Assembly (NCBI RefSeq): GCF_008386395.1
Contig: NZ_CP043761.1
Span: forward strand, 930,001 to 994,000
Direction of reading: 5' to 3'
DNA length: 64,000 nt
Origin: Paenibacillus sp. 37
GTDB taxonomy: Bacteria > Bacillota > Bacilli > Paenibacillales > Paenibacillaceae
Within the stretch, counting starts at the first letter, position 1, and every line of letters begins with the position of its first letter. Below the pieces are notes generated by a model, which was not told the DNA's origin, did not search any database, and worked only from the letters and a program-made list of their open reading frames with translations. Positions 44,066 to 53,206 of the stretch are shown piece by piece. Made by a program: the position numbers and the translations under genes.

Positions 44066-44403
44066 GGTGTTCCAATTCATCCCAGGATAGTCAAGATCCA
44101 TGAGCACTGAATTTTGGAAACATTCACGTAAATCCGGTCCCGCGGTCAGATGCAGATCCTTTGTATCGATCACGGGGCTTTTCATTTTGTTCGAACATTA
44201 CCGAATAATGAAACGGAAGTGGAAATCTTGTTGAAAGGTTGGATGGGACTTTCATTGTTTCCATGCTAAAAAAGGGTTTTTGATGTCGAATTATATAAAA
44301 AAATGTTAAAAAAACAAATAAAATAGTTATTGATTAAATATGGGTGGAATGATAAGTTGTAATTAACTTATTTTAGGATAAATTATATATAAAGGAGAAT
44401 TAG
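44066..44403. promoter_or_regulatory. Upstream region of the NRPS cluster
   Basis: The first 120 bases carry a minus-strand frame with protein-like composition (KSPVIDTKDLHLTAGPDL) but no ribosome binding site, possibly a gene remnant. From about 44280 the sequence is very AT-rich and must contain the NRPS promoter; candidates such as TTGATT (44330-44335) with TAAGTT 17 bases downstream are weak. AAAGGAG precedes the first NRPS start. Confidence 0.4.
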
Positions 44404-47400
44404 ATGGGAAATGTATGTGTTGATTTGCATCCTTTAACAGAGCATCAACGAAGAATATGGTACATGGAAATGTTATATCCAAAATCAGATGTATGGATGA
44501 TTACATCCAAGATGAGCATACCGGAACCGATCGATTTCACCTTGCTAGAGCGGTCGATTAACAGGGTTCTGAAGAATAACGAACTGCTTCGAACTCGTAT
44601 TGTACTGGATCAAGGTGAGAATAAACAATACATCCAACCTTATGAGTACAGATCACTCAAGCATATTCATGAAGATCCAGCCTTAACGGATGAGACATGG
44701 ACGGAGTATGTGGATAACCATCCGATTCATGTACACAGTGAAGATCTATGTCAGTTTTATACGTATGAGGGTCCTGGACAATACGGATACATCATTCAGA
44801 TTCACCATATTATCTGTGATGGTCTGGGATTATTCCAGTTGACCGATGAGATTACGGCAACCTATCATGCCGAATTGAAAGATGATAATGCAAATAGAAT
44901 GGAAACTACGATTCACGATTATGAATACTATATCAATAGTGAACAACAATATCTCGCTTCCAAACGCTATGCGAAAGATCAGGCCTTTTGGAGAGAGAAG
45001 TTTCATACGATTCCCGCATTTATGGAATTGAAAGCGCATAATCCCCTTCTAACTCACACCGCAGCCAGAAGAAAAACGATGAATATGGATCACTCCATGT
45101 ATGTACGTTTGAAAGATTTCTGTCGTCAGAAGAATGTCAGCGTATTCACCTTTTTTCTCTCAACTCTAGCTATTCTGCTGAATAAACTCACTCACCAAAC
45201 CGATTTGGTCGTTGGAACCAACTACGCGAACCGCACGAGTAAAACAGATAAAGACATGATTGGCATGTTTGTCACCACCATACCTGTCAGGATCGGGGTA
45301 GAACCCTCTGACACCGTGTTAACCTTGCTACAACGCATTTCCAATGAACAAAAAGAAATATTGCGTCATCAGAAATATCCGTATAATCAGCTGATCCGTG
45401 ATCTAAGAGAGTCGCTCTCACTACCGGAACTGAACAGACTGTTCGGTATATCACTGGTCTATCGTCCAGAACGCTTTGACAAGATGCAAGGACATGATGT
45501 CTATATGGACAACAAATTTAACGGACATGAGACGAATGATCTGCTTATCAACATTATTGAAAAAATCAATGAGGATCGTATCATATTTCAGATGGATTAT
45601 CGGACCCAATTGTTCAGTGAACCGTTCATGGGCAAGCTGTTCGATCAGTTTCTTAAGGTCACGGAAGCCGTTCTGGAGTATTCTGAACAAAGGATTGAAC
45701 AGATCAGCATTGTAAGCGAAGCCGATAAACAATCGATGCTTATCGAGTTTAATGATACCGAGGCGTCTTATCCTAGCGACAAAACGGTCATTCAGTTGTT
45801 TGAAGAACAGGCAGCTGCTACCCCTCAACATACAGCACTTATCCTGGGGGATAAGGAGATGAACTATGAACAATTGAATGCCAGAGCTAACGGCTTGGCT
45901 ACGACACTGATCAGCAGAGGAATCAAGCAGCGAGAACTGGTAGGCATTATTGCAACCCACAGTATGGAGATGGTTATCGCGATTCTGGCTGTTATGAAAG
46001 CCGGGTGCGCTTATATTCCGATTGACCCCGAGTATCCTGATGAACGAATTCAGCATATTTTGAAAGATTCTCAGATAAGGTTTGTCCTGGTTAATCAGCG
46101 TATCGATTTGTCGGACAGTCTAGAAATCATTCATATCCGTGAAGATAATGATGGGCATTTACCAGCAGGTAATCTGAACTTGACCATAGATATGAAGGAT
46201 TTGGCTTATGTCATCTACACATCAGGGTCAACTGGAGCACCGAAGGGTGTATTGGTGGAGCATAGGGGATTGACGAACTATATATGGTGGGCGAGTCAGA
46301 CCTATGTTACTGACGGTAAAACGACTTTTTCCCTGTATTCATCTATCGCTTTTGACCTGACTATCACATCCATCTTTACGCCGTTGATTACGGGTAACAC
46401 GATGATTATCTATAACTCGTCTCATAACAAGGCGTTGATTGCGGATGTTGTTCTGGATCCGCGAGTAGATCTGGTCAAGCTGACTCCGGCACATCTGCAA
46501 TTGATTCAGGACATGAACATTATGGACAGATCCAATGTTCGAACATTTATTGTAGGTGGCGATAATTTGAGTACTTCGCTGGCTGCAAATATTACCCGGC
46601 AAAGTAAGCATGAGGTTACCATTTTCAATGAATATGGACCGACAGAGACAGTGGTGGGCTGTATGATCTATGCCTACGATCCTCATGTTGATCAAACGGA
46701 GTATGTGCCTATCGGCAAGCCTATTCAGAACACATCCATATATGTGTTTGATCAATCACTGCAATATGTTCCTGTTGGTGTTCAGGGTGAATTATTGGTT
46801 GGGGGAGACGGCGTGACCAGAGGTTATCTGAACCAACCCGAGTTGACGGGCAGAAAATACGTCGAACACCCGGATCGTCCAGGCGAGCGCTTGTACCGGA
46901 CTGGGGATCTATGCCGGTTAAGAGAAGACGGTCAGATGGAATATCTCGGAAGAATGGACGATCAAGTGAAGATTCGCGGGTATCGAATTGAACTGGGTGA
47001 GGTCAAGGCAGCTTTTTTGAAAATCAAAGGAGTTCGGGATGTTGCTGTAAGCGTCAAGACGGATCAGCAATCCCGTCAGTTATGTACTCATTACGTCAGT
47101 GAAGCATATGTAACCCGGAGGATGATTCGAGATACCTTGGCATCTCTGCTGCCGGAGTATATGGTTCCCACACATCTGATCAAGGTGTCTTCCATTCCAC
47201 TTACGATTAACGGCAAGATTGATTACTTGGCGTTATCGATAGAGAAGCCGCAATCGGATGAAGACAATGTGTATGTGGCGCCGAGTTCAAGCATGGAACA
47301 GACGATATCTGCCATCTGGTCTGAGATTCTTGGCCTAGACAAGGTGGGGGTGACGGACCATTTCTACGAACGGGGTGGTGATTCACTGAAGTTGATTCAG

Positions 47401-49026
47401 ATCTATACCCGACTTTCCGAGATAGGTTTTGAGTTTTCGATTAACGATATGTTTAATTTCCCTACAATCCAAGCCTTAAGTTCACATCTGGAACAGGTCA
47501 TGGAAGGAAAGGAAGGCATGATAAGCATGGAACACAAGACAATAAAGAGATCCAAAGTGGATGTATTGAACGGAATTATGGACAAGCCGATCTTCCTTTC
47601 AACAGAGATTGCGAGCGTTGATCCGGCGCTCAAAGGTGTGATGTCATTCAATCAGGAATCCCTGTGGCTGGTTGAACAGTTCGAAGGAAAGAGCACCAAG
47701 TATAACATTCCCGGACATGTCATTTTCGAAGGCGCATTCTCGGAAGAGGCATACGTCTATGCATTGAATCAGATCCTACAGCGGCATGATGTATTGAGAA
47801 CGTATTTTGTTGTAGAGAACAATACACCTGTGCAGCGAATCAGACCTTACGAGCCTTTTGGCATAGAGGTCCAGTATACGCTGAGGGATGACTCCCAAGC
47901 TAGTCTGAAGCGTGTGATTGAAGAAGAATCCAAACACCAATTCAACCTGGAAACCGGGCCGATGTATTATTTTGGATTGTATCAGATCCATGCACAACAA
48001 TATTTTGCCTATTTTAATTTTCATCACATTATCTTCGATGGCTGGTCGCAGGATATCCTGATGGCTGAACTGGGGTCATACTATAATGCTTATCTGAGGG
48101 GAGAAAATGCTGCAATAGAGCATTTGAGTATTCAATATTCCGACTATTCACATTGGCAAAAAGGTAAATGGATGATTGAAGAATTTCCGACAGTTCTGGA
48201 TTATTGGCGCAACCAGTTGGGAAGTACCGTCAACCGATCGGTAAAAGTATTGCCCTATGACCGGGAGCCTTCGGTGAACAACGTGGATACCGGAGATATA
48301 CTGCTCGCAGAAATTCCGATACAAACCATTGAAATGATCAAAAAGGCCGGTATGAAAAACAATGCCAGTCTGTACATCACCATGCTCACCGCCTACAAAA
48401 TGTTGCTGTACTTTTACTCGGGTGAAATCGAGATCGTCGTAGGAACACCCGTCGCAAACCGGAATCGTGCAGAAGTGCAGAAGTTGATCGGATATTTCTC
48501 CAACAGCCTTGCCTTGAAGACGGTCATGGACCCGGAACAGTCCGTGGATGCCCAGATTATTTCGGTTAGAAATACGGTATTTGAAGCGTTTGATCATCAG
48601 GAGATGCCTTTCGGCAAGCTGATTGAACTGCTGAACCCGGATCGTGCTTCGGGGCTCACCCCGTTCTTCCAGACGTGGTTTGTACTTGATGTCAAAAATA
48701 CGTACAACATCGAAGGACTAAATATTGCTCAGAATGAAATTTTGTGGGGACACAGCGGCAAGAGCAAGTGGGATCTGACATTAAATCTTATCGAAGCTGA
48801 CCATGTAATGAATGTAGTGGTGGAATACAAAACAGAGTTGTTCGGCAAATCCACCATGAAGAGATTCCTGCATGATTATATGGCAGTAGTAGAGCTGATT
48901 GCAGCTGATTCCTCCCGGAGTCTTCAAGCTGTTCGTCATGATTGGGAGGTGATGGCCCACGAGTACAAGATGGTGTTGCTGAATAGCAGTAAGAGCAAAA
49001 AAAAATTTAACAAAATTAAATCCTAG
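44404..49026 (+). CDS. NRPS subunit 1: C-A(Asn)-PCP-C
   Basis: A 1540-residue synthetase. Domains: condensation (about 5-440, HHIICDG with His134-His135 and Asp139); adenylation (about 460-965, with YTSGSTG, NEYGPTE, YRTGDL, NGKIDY); carrier (Ser994 in GGDSLK); second condensation (about 1075-1510, His1207-His1208 and Asp1212). Aligning by eye to gramicidin synthetase, the ten-residue pocket reads D-L-T-K-I-G-E-V-G-K, the known Asn code. A condensation domain at the very start of a first subunit usually couples an acyl group or upstream peptide to the first residue; no upstream NRPS is present, so N-acylation is likely. The second condensation domain should join Asn to the next module, making a split boundary between subunits. 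No epimerase domain was seen. Confidence 0.92.
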   Translation: MGNVCVDLHPLTEHQRRIWYMEMLYPKSDVWMITSKMSIPEPIDFTLLERSINRVLKNNELLRTRIVLDQGENKQYIQPYEYRSLKHIHEDPALTDETWTEYVDNHPIHVHSEDLCQFYTYEGPGQYGYIIQIHHIICDGLGLFQLTDEITATYHAELKDDNANRMETTIHDYEYYINSEQQYLASKRYAKDQAFWREKFHTIPAFMELKAHNPLLTHTAARRKTMNMDHSMYVRLKDFCRQKNVSVFTFFLSTLAILLNKLTHQTDLVVGTNYANRTSKTDKDMIGMFVTTIPVRIGVEPSDTVLTLLQRISNEQKEILRHQKYPYNQLIRDLRESLSLPELNRLFGISLVYRPERFDKMQGHDVYMDNKFNGHETNDLLINIIEKINEDRIIFQMDYRTQLFSEPFMGKLFDQFLKVTEAVLEYSEQRIEQISIVSEADKQSMLIEFNDTEASYPSDKTVIQLFEEQAAATPQHTALILGDKEMNYEQLNARANGLATTLISRGIKQRELVGIIATHSMEMVIAILAVMKAGCAYIPIDPEYPDERIQHILKDSQIRFVLVNQRIDLSDSLEIIHIREDNDGHLPAGNLNLTIDMKDLAYVIYTSGSTGAPKGVLVEHRGLTNYIWWASQTYVTDGKTTFSLYSSIAFDLTITSIFTPLITGNTMIIYNSSHNKALIADVVLDPRVDLVKLTPAHLQLIQDMNIMDRSNVRTFIVGGDNLSTSLAANITRQSKHEVTIFNEYGPTETVVGCMIYAYDPHVDQTEYVPIGKPIQNTSIYVFDQSLQYVPVGVQGELLVGGDGVTRGYLNQPELTGRKYVEHPDRPGERLYRTGDLCRLREDGQMEYLGRMDDQVKIRGYRIELGEVKAAFLKIKGVRDVAVSVKTDQQSRQLCTHYVSEAYVTRRMIRDTLASLLPEYMVPTHLIKVSSIPLTINGKIDYLALSIEKPQSDEDNVYVAPSSSMEQTISAIWSEILGLDKVGVTDHFYERGGDSLKLIQIYTRLSEIGFEFSINDMFNFPTIQALSSHLEQVMEGKEGMISMEHKTIKRSKVDVLNGIMDKPIFLSTEIASVDPALKGVMSFNQESLWLVEQFEGKSTKYNIPGHVIFEGAFSEEAYVYALNQILQRHDVLRTYFVVENNTPVQRIRPYEPFGIEVQYTLRDDSQASLKRVIEEESKHQFNLETGPMYYFGLYQIHAQQYFAYFNFHHIIFDGWSQDILMAELGSYYNAYLRGENAAIEHLSIQYSDYSHWQKGKWMIEEFPTVLDYWRNQLGSTVNRSVKVLPYDREPSVNNVDTGDILLAEIPIQTIEMIKKAGMKNNASLYITMLTAYKMLLYFYSGEIEIVVGTPVANRNRAEVQKLIGYFSNSLALKTVMDPEQSVDAQIISVRNTVFEAFDHQEMPFGKLIELLNPDRASGLTPFFQTWFVLDVKNTYNIEGLNIAQNEILWGHSGKSKWDLTLNLIEADHVMNVVVEYKTELFGKSTMKRFLHDYMAVVELIAADSSRSLQAVRHDWEVMAHEYKMVLLNSSKSKKKFNKIKS

Positions 49027-49037
49027 GAGGATTAACG

Positions 49038-50042
49038 ATGAAGAAGAAATTTGATAAAGGCGCGCAGATGGTCATCCAGAAAGAAATTGTGAAGCAATCG
49101 TTTCTGGAGGAAGGTCAGGAACTGCCGTTGGTAATCAAACCCAATGTAGCCGGTCTGGATCTGAATCAATGGTATCTCAACAATAAGGATATGGTAGAAG
49201 AGAAAATTTTGAAATATGGTGGCGTGCTGTTCAGAGGTTTTGATACTACCACACCAGAGAGCTTTTATGGGTTCATCGATGTAAGCTGCCCCGAACCGCT
49301 CAGTTATAAGGAAGGAGCGACACCGAGAACCCAAGTACAGGGCAAGGTGTATACGTCAACGGAATTTCCGAACGAGGAGACTATTGCACCGCATAATGAA
49401 TTGTCCTATGTCATGACATGGCCCAAAAAAATCTGGTTTTCCAGTATTGTTGTTGCTGATGAAGGAGGAGAAACACCTATTGTGGATGTACGGAAAGTAT
49501 ATAACCTCATTGATCCGGACATTCGGGATGTTTTTGCAGAGAAAGGCTGGATGTTGGTTCGAAACTATGGAACCGGATTCGGACAGACCTGGCAGTATGT
49601 TTTCCACACAGAGTCCAAGGATGAGGTCGAGCAATATTGCCTGGACAACAACATGACTTGCCAATGGAATGAGGATGGAACATTGACAACGAAGCAGGTG
49701 AGACCGGCTATTACGATCCACCCGGATACCAAAGAGAACCTGTGGTTTAATCATATTGCCTTCTGGCATAGCAGTAGCCTGAACGAGGAAGTTCGCAACT
49801 TGATGCTCGAAGAATTCGGAGAGAGTGGCTTGCCATACCAGACGTACTATGGAGACGGAACTTCAATTGATGCTGATGTGGCTGCACATATTCGTCAGGC
49901 TTATGCGGATGCCACGATCGCCTTTCCATGGCAAGCGGGAGATATTCTTATGCTGGACAATATGCTGGTGGCGCATGCACGGAACCCGTACCAAGGAGAT
50001 CGGAAAGTACTCGTAGCCATGGGAGAACCGGTGAGTCGTTAA
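49038..50042 (+). CDS. TauD/SyrP-like Fe(II)/2-oxoglutarate hydroxylase
   Basis: A 334-residue jelly-roll dioxygenase. The metal ligands are His119 and Glu121 in PHNELSY and His313 in VAHARNPY; an Arg a few residues later is suitably placed for 2-oxoglutarate. The HxE variant and HNELSY motif are those of the SyrP/clavaminate synthase branch. Members of that branch hydroxylate the beta-carbon of amino acids bound to NRPS carrier proteins (Asp in syringomycin) or free amino acids (Asn by AsnO). It lies between NRPS subunits 1 and 2, 11 bases after the former, with AGGAGG upstream. Carrier-bound Gln or Asn is the likely substrate; which of them is inference from the domain order. Confidence 0.88.
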   Translation: MKKKFDKGAQMVIQKEIVKQSFLEEGQELPLVIKPNVAGLDLNQWYLNNKDMVEEKILKYGGVLFRGFDTTTPESFYGFIDVSCPEPLSYKEGATPRTQVQGKVYTSTEFPNEETIAPHNELSYVMTWPKKIWFSSIVVADEGGETPIVDVRKVYNLIDPDIRDVFAEKGWMLVRNYGTGFGQTWQYVFHTESKDEVEQYCLDNNMTCQWNEDGTLTTKQVRPAITIHPDTKENLWFNHIAFWHSSSLNEEVRNLMLEEFGESGLPYQTYYGDGTSIDADVAAHIRQAYADATIAFPWQAGDILMLDNMLVAHARNPYQGDRKVLVAMGEPVSR

Positions 50043-50110
50043 GCCTCAATTGCGACTTAAGGAAATTACATTCGAACTGAAAATACATTAGAAATGCAGG
50101 AGGATTGAAC

Positions 50111-53100
50111 ATGGAAAATGTAATGCTGGGTTATCCCCTTTCACCACAACAGAAACGACTGCATGAACTGAATAATAACGGATTAACATCACGCGTCCCA
50201 AGTGTAATTGCTGTTAACATCAAAGGTGAGTGCTCGAATGGTCAGATTGAATTAGCCGTGAAGAGAATAGCCGAGAAATACAGTACACTCCGCACCTCCA
50301 TAGAAGCCGATCCCAATTATGGGGTCCATCTTCAGAAAGTAGATTCGGAGACCAGAAGCCGATTCCGTACTGCATATTCGGATGAACCGATTCAGGAGCA
50401 GGATCTCCAAGGGCTGATCCGAAAGGAGTTGGACACATGGACAGGTGATTATTCACTGGAAGCCATTAATGTGGATCTGTCCGAACGTTCCAAACTGTTG
50501 ATTCTCGCTTTTGATCCGCAATTCTCGGATATTGAACCTGCCGTTATTCTTGAAGACTTGTCTCAATTCATTGCGGCCGAGGTAGACCCTGAACTTTTGG
50601 AAGAAGAGGTACCGTATTATGCTGTATCCGAGTGGTTGAATGACCTGTTGACCAATGATGAGCACGCGGAGGAAAGAAGTTTTTGGAACAATAAACGGTT
50701 TGATCATGTTGATAAACAATTGTCCATGGTATCCGGTAGCGGAACCACGAGTATTACGATGGCAAGTTTCCCTGTGGAAGGGTCACCAGAATTGTGGGCT
50801 GAACTTGAGAAAGTAGCAGAGAAGACTGGAAGTACAATAGATAACGTTGCGCTCGCCTGCTGGAATTTGACTTTGCATCTGCTGGGCGAGGATAAGGACC
50901 TAACGGTTGGCGTACATACGCGTGGCCGACAAGATGAGGATTTGGAGAAGGTTGTCGGTGCATTGAATCGATACGTACCTCTGTACTCGGGCTTGAAAGA
51001 GGACGACACGCTGACTCAGTTTTTCCAAAGAACGACGAGTGAAGCGAAAGATAGTGCAGAATATGCAGATTATTTTGACTTCAAAATGTTTAGCAAATCG
51101 GATTCGAGTCAATCTGTGTTCTCTTATGGATTCGAGAGTCGGGATGCATCATCCGTGGTGGAATCGGGTGGTTACACATTCCGGGTTGTGTATCAGTCGG
51201 AACAGATTGAACCGGTTCACCTTGGACTCAACATCCAGCAATACCCTGAACGTAGAGATATCGTTCTTCGATATAACAAGGAAACGTACACTCCGACAGA
51301 GATTGGCTACGTAGCAGATATATTCACACATATTTGCAACAAGGCTTATGTGAATCTGGATGAACCCGTATCGTTCAACATCATCCCTGATCATCTGACA
51401 TTTACATTGCAATCGATTCTTCAAGGAGAAGTTCGGGAATATGCAACCTCTACATTGATAGAAATGCTGGACGAGCAAGCCTCGAAGACACCAGATCAGA
51501 TTGCGATTGTGTCTGGTAACACACTGCTTACGTTCCGGGAGATCCATGAGAAGTCCAAACAGCTTGCCCATTATCTGCATCGGACAAGAAGTGTAGGGCA
51601 TGGAGATGTAGTCGGGGTAAGCGTGGAGAGATCTCCTGAGCTGGTCATAGCCCTTGTGTCTGTGCTTCGGGCAGGAGCAGCTTATGTACCACTTGATCCG
51701 GATTATCCGAATGAGCGATTGTCCTATATCTGTGAGAATGCCCACATTAAAACGGTGCTGTTGTTGAATAAAAACAACGAACGGCTCAATTCCCTTTTTG
51801 CCAATCCTGTATTTCTTGAAGAAGAAGGCGAGGCCATTGCAACCGAGCCCACAGACGCATCGGCAATCGGAGTAGATGCCAGAGACATCGCCTATATCCT
51901 CTATACTTCCGGTTCCACAGGCAGACCCAAAGGGGTCAAAGTGTCACATCAGGCCATCAGCAACCATATGCATTGGATGAACAATGAATTTCCACTGAGC
52001 GGGGAAGACGCTGTATTGCAGAAAACATCAATTAATTTCGATGCATCAGTATGGGAGTTCTATGCACCGCTCACTACGGGCGCAAGGCTGGTTCTTGCTG
52101 AGCCGGACAAGCATGCTGATCCCGACTATCTGCTCGATATTATTCATAAGGAACGAATCACGACGTTACAGGTTGTACCTACCATGCTTCAGGCTTTGGT
52201 GGAAAAAGAAGCGCTCTCTTCAGCACCGTTAAAAAGGGTGTTCAGCGGCGGAGAGAGACTGGGAATTCCACTCCAGAAGGCTTTCTTAGATAGATCCAAC
52301 GCTCAGTTGATTAACTTGTACGGCCCAACTGAGGCGAGTATCGATACGACGTATCATATCTGTGACAGGGATAACGTTCATGAAACGATCGGCAGACCCA
52401 TTCATAATACGAATCTGCTCGTGCTCGACTCGAACCTGAATCTTGTCCCGCCAGGTGTTGCCGGAGAGTTATATATCAGCGGGAAGGGCCTGGCAGATGG
52501 ATATGTGGATGAACATCTTAATGATCTGGCTTTCCTGACACATGCTTATACGCCGGACAAGGTGATGTACAAAACCGGCGACAGAGTGCGTTATTTCCCT
52601 GATGGTCATATCGAATACATTGGCAGGGTTGACCGGCAGGTGAAGTTAAGAGGGTATCGGATCGAACTCGGCGAGATCGAGAAGGTTCTAAATGAACACC
52701 CTCATGTGCGACTTGCAGCGGCGAAGTTGCAAGAGAAGACTGAACCATTGCTGGCTGCCTATGTAGAACTGGATACCGATGGAGAGATTCAGGATGTCAA
52801 ACAGTGGATTTCATCCGCACTTCCCGAATATATGATTCCGAACGTCATCCAGGTACTGGAGCATTTACCGCTGCTGAGCAATGGGAAAATTGATTATCAC
52901 GCCCTGCCGGATGTGGATATCAGTTCCGGGGCGGAATATGCCGCACCAACGACAAGCGTTGAGCAGATTGTTGCCCAGATCTGGAGAGCGGTATTGAAGC
53001 GGGAGCAGATTAGTATTGATGAGAACTTCTTTGCACTCGGAGGGCATTCGCTTATCGCAACGCAGGTCATCTCTGGGATCAGACAACAGGTAGGTGTTAA

Positions 53101-53206
53101 TCTGCCGCTACGTAAAATATTTGATGCGCCTACCATTCGTGAATTGTCCGAAGTGATTGAGAATCTGTTGTTGGAAGCGAATGGATATTCTGCGGAGGGT
53201 AATTAA
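50111..53206 (+). CDS. NRPS subunit 2: degenerate condensation-like domain, A(Gln), PCP
   Basis: A 1031-residue synthetase. The first about 430 residues have condensation-domain length and ending, but where HHxxxDG belongs the sequence is AFDPQFSDI (about residues 135-143), so catalysis of condensation is not expected. The adenylation domain (about 445-935: YTSGSTG, NLYGPTE, YKTGD, NGKIDYHAL) has the pocket D-A-W-Q-F-G-L-I-D-K, the known Gln code. The carrier Ser980 lies in GGHSLI. The active condensation domain serving this module is at the end of subunit 1, giving C // C* - A - PCP. That order matches interface domains that recruit stand-alone beta-hydroxylases in siderophore NRPS. ATG 50111 lies seven bases after AGGAGG. 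Confidence 0.9.
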   Translation: MENVMLGYPLSPQQKRLHELNNNGLTSRVPSVIAVNIKGECSNGQIELAVKRIAEKYSTLRTSIEADPNYGVHLQKVDSETRSRFRTAYSDEPIQEQDLQGLIRKELDTWTGDYSLEAINVDLSERSKLLILAFDPQFSDIEPAVILEDLSQFIAAEVDPELLEEEVPYYAVSEWLNDLLTNDEHAEERSFWNNKRFDHVDKQLSMVSGSGTTSITMASFPVEGSPELWAELEKVAEKTGSTIDNVALACWNLTLHLLGEDKDLTVGVHTRGRQDEDLEKVVGALNRYVPLYSGLKEDDTLTQFFQRTTSEAKDSAEYADYFDFKMFSKSDSSQSVFSYGFESRDASSVVESGGYTFRVVYQSEQIEPVHLGLNIQQYPERRDIVLRYNKETYTPTEIGYVADIFTHICNKAYVNLDEPVSFNIIPDHLTFTLQSILQGEVREYATSTLIEMLDEQASKTPDQIAIVSGNTLLTFREIHEKSKQLAHYLHRTRSVGHGDVVGVSVERSPELVIALVSVLRAGAAYVPLDPDYPNERLSYICENAHIKTVLLLNKNNERLNSLFANPVFLEEEGEAIATEPTDASAIGVDARDIAYILYTSGSTGRPKGVKVSHQAISNHMHWMNNEFPLSGEDAVLQKTSINFDASVWEFYAPLTTGARLVLAEPDKHADPDYLLDIIHKERITTLQVVPTMLQALVEKEALSSAPLKRVFSGGERLGIPLQKAFLDRSNAQLINLYGPTEASIDTTYHICDRDNVHETIGRPIHNTNLLVLDSNLNLVPPGVAGELYISGKGLADGYVDEHLNDLAFLTHAYTPDKVMYKTGDRVRYFPDGHIEYIGRVDRQVKLRGYRIELGEIEKVLNEHPHVRLAAAKLQEKTEPLLAAYVELDTDGEIQDVKQWISSALPEYMIPNVIQVLEHLPLLSNGKIDYHALPDVDISSGAEYAAPTTSVEQIVAQIWRAVLKREQISIDENFFALGGHSLIATQVISGIRQQVGVNLPLRKIFDAPTIRELSEVIENLLLEANGYSAEGN

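Noticed and set aside
43997..44185. Minus-strand 62-codon gene
   Set aside because: It overlaps the APH gene end and has no ribosome binding site; its composition is protein-like, so at most a remnant.
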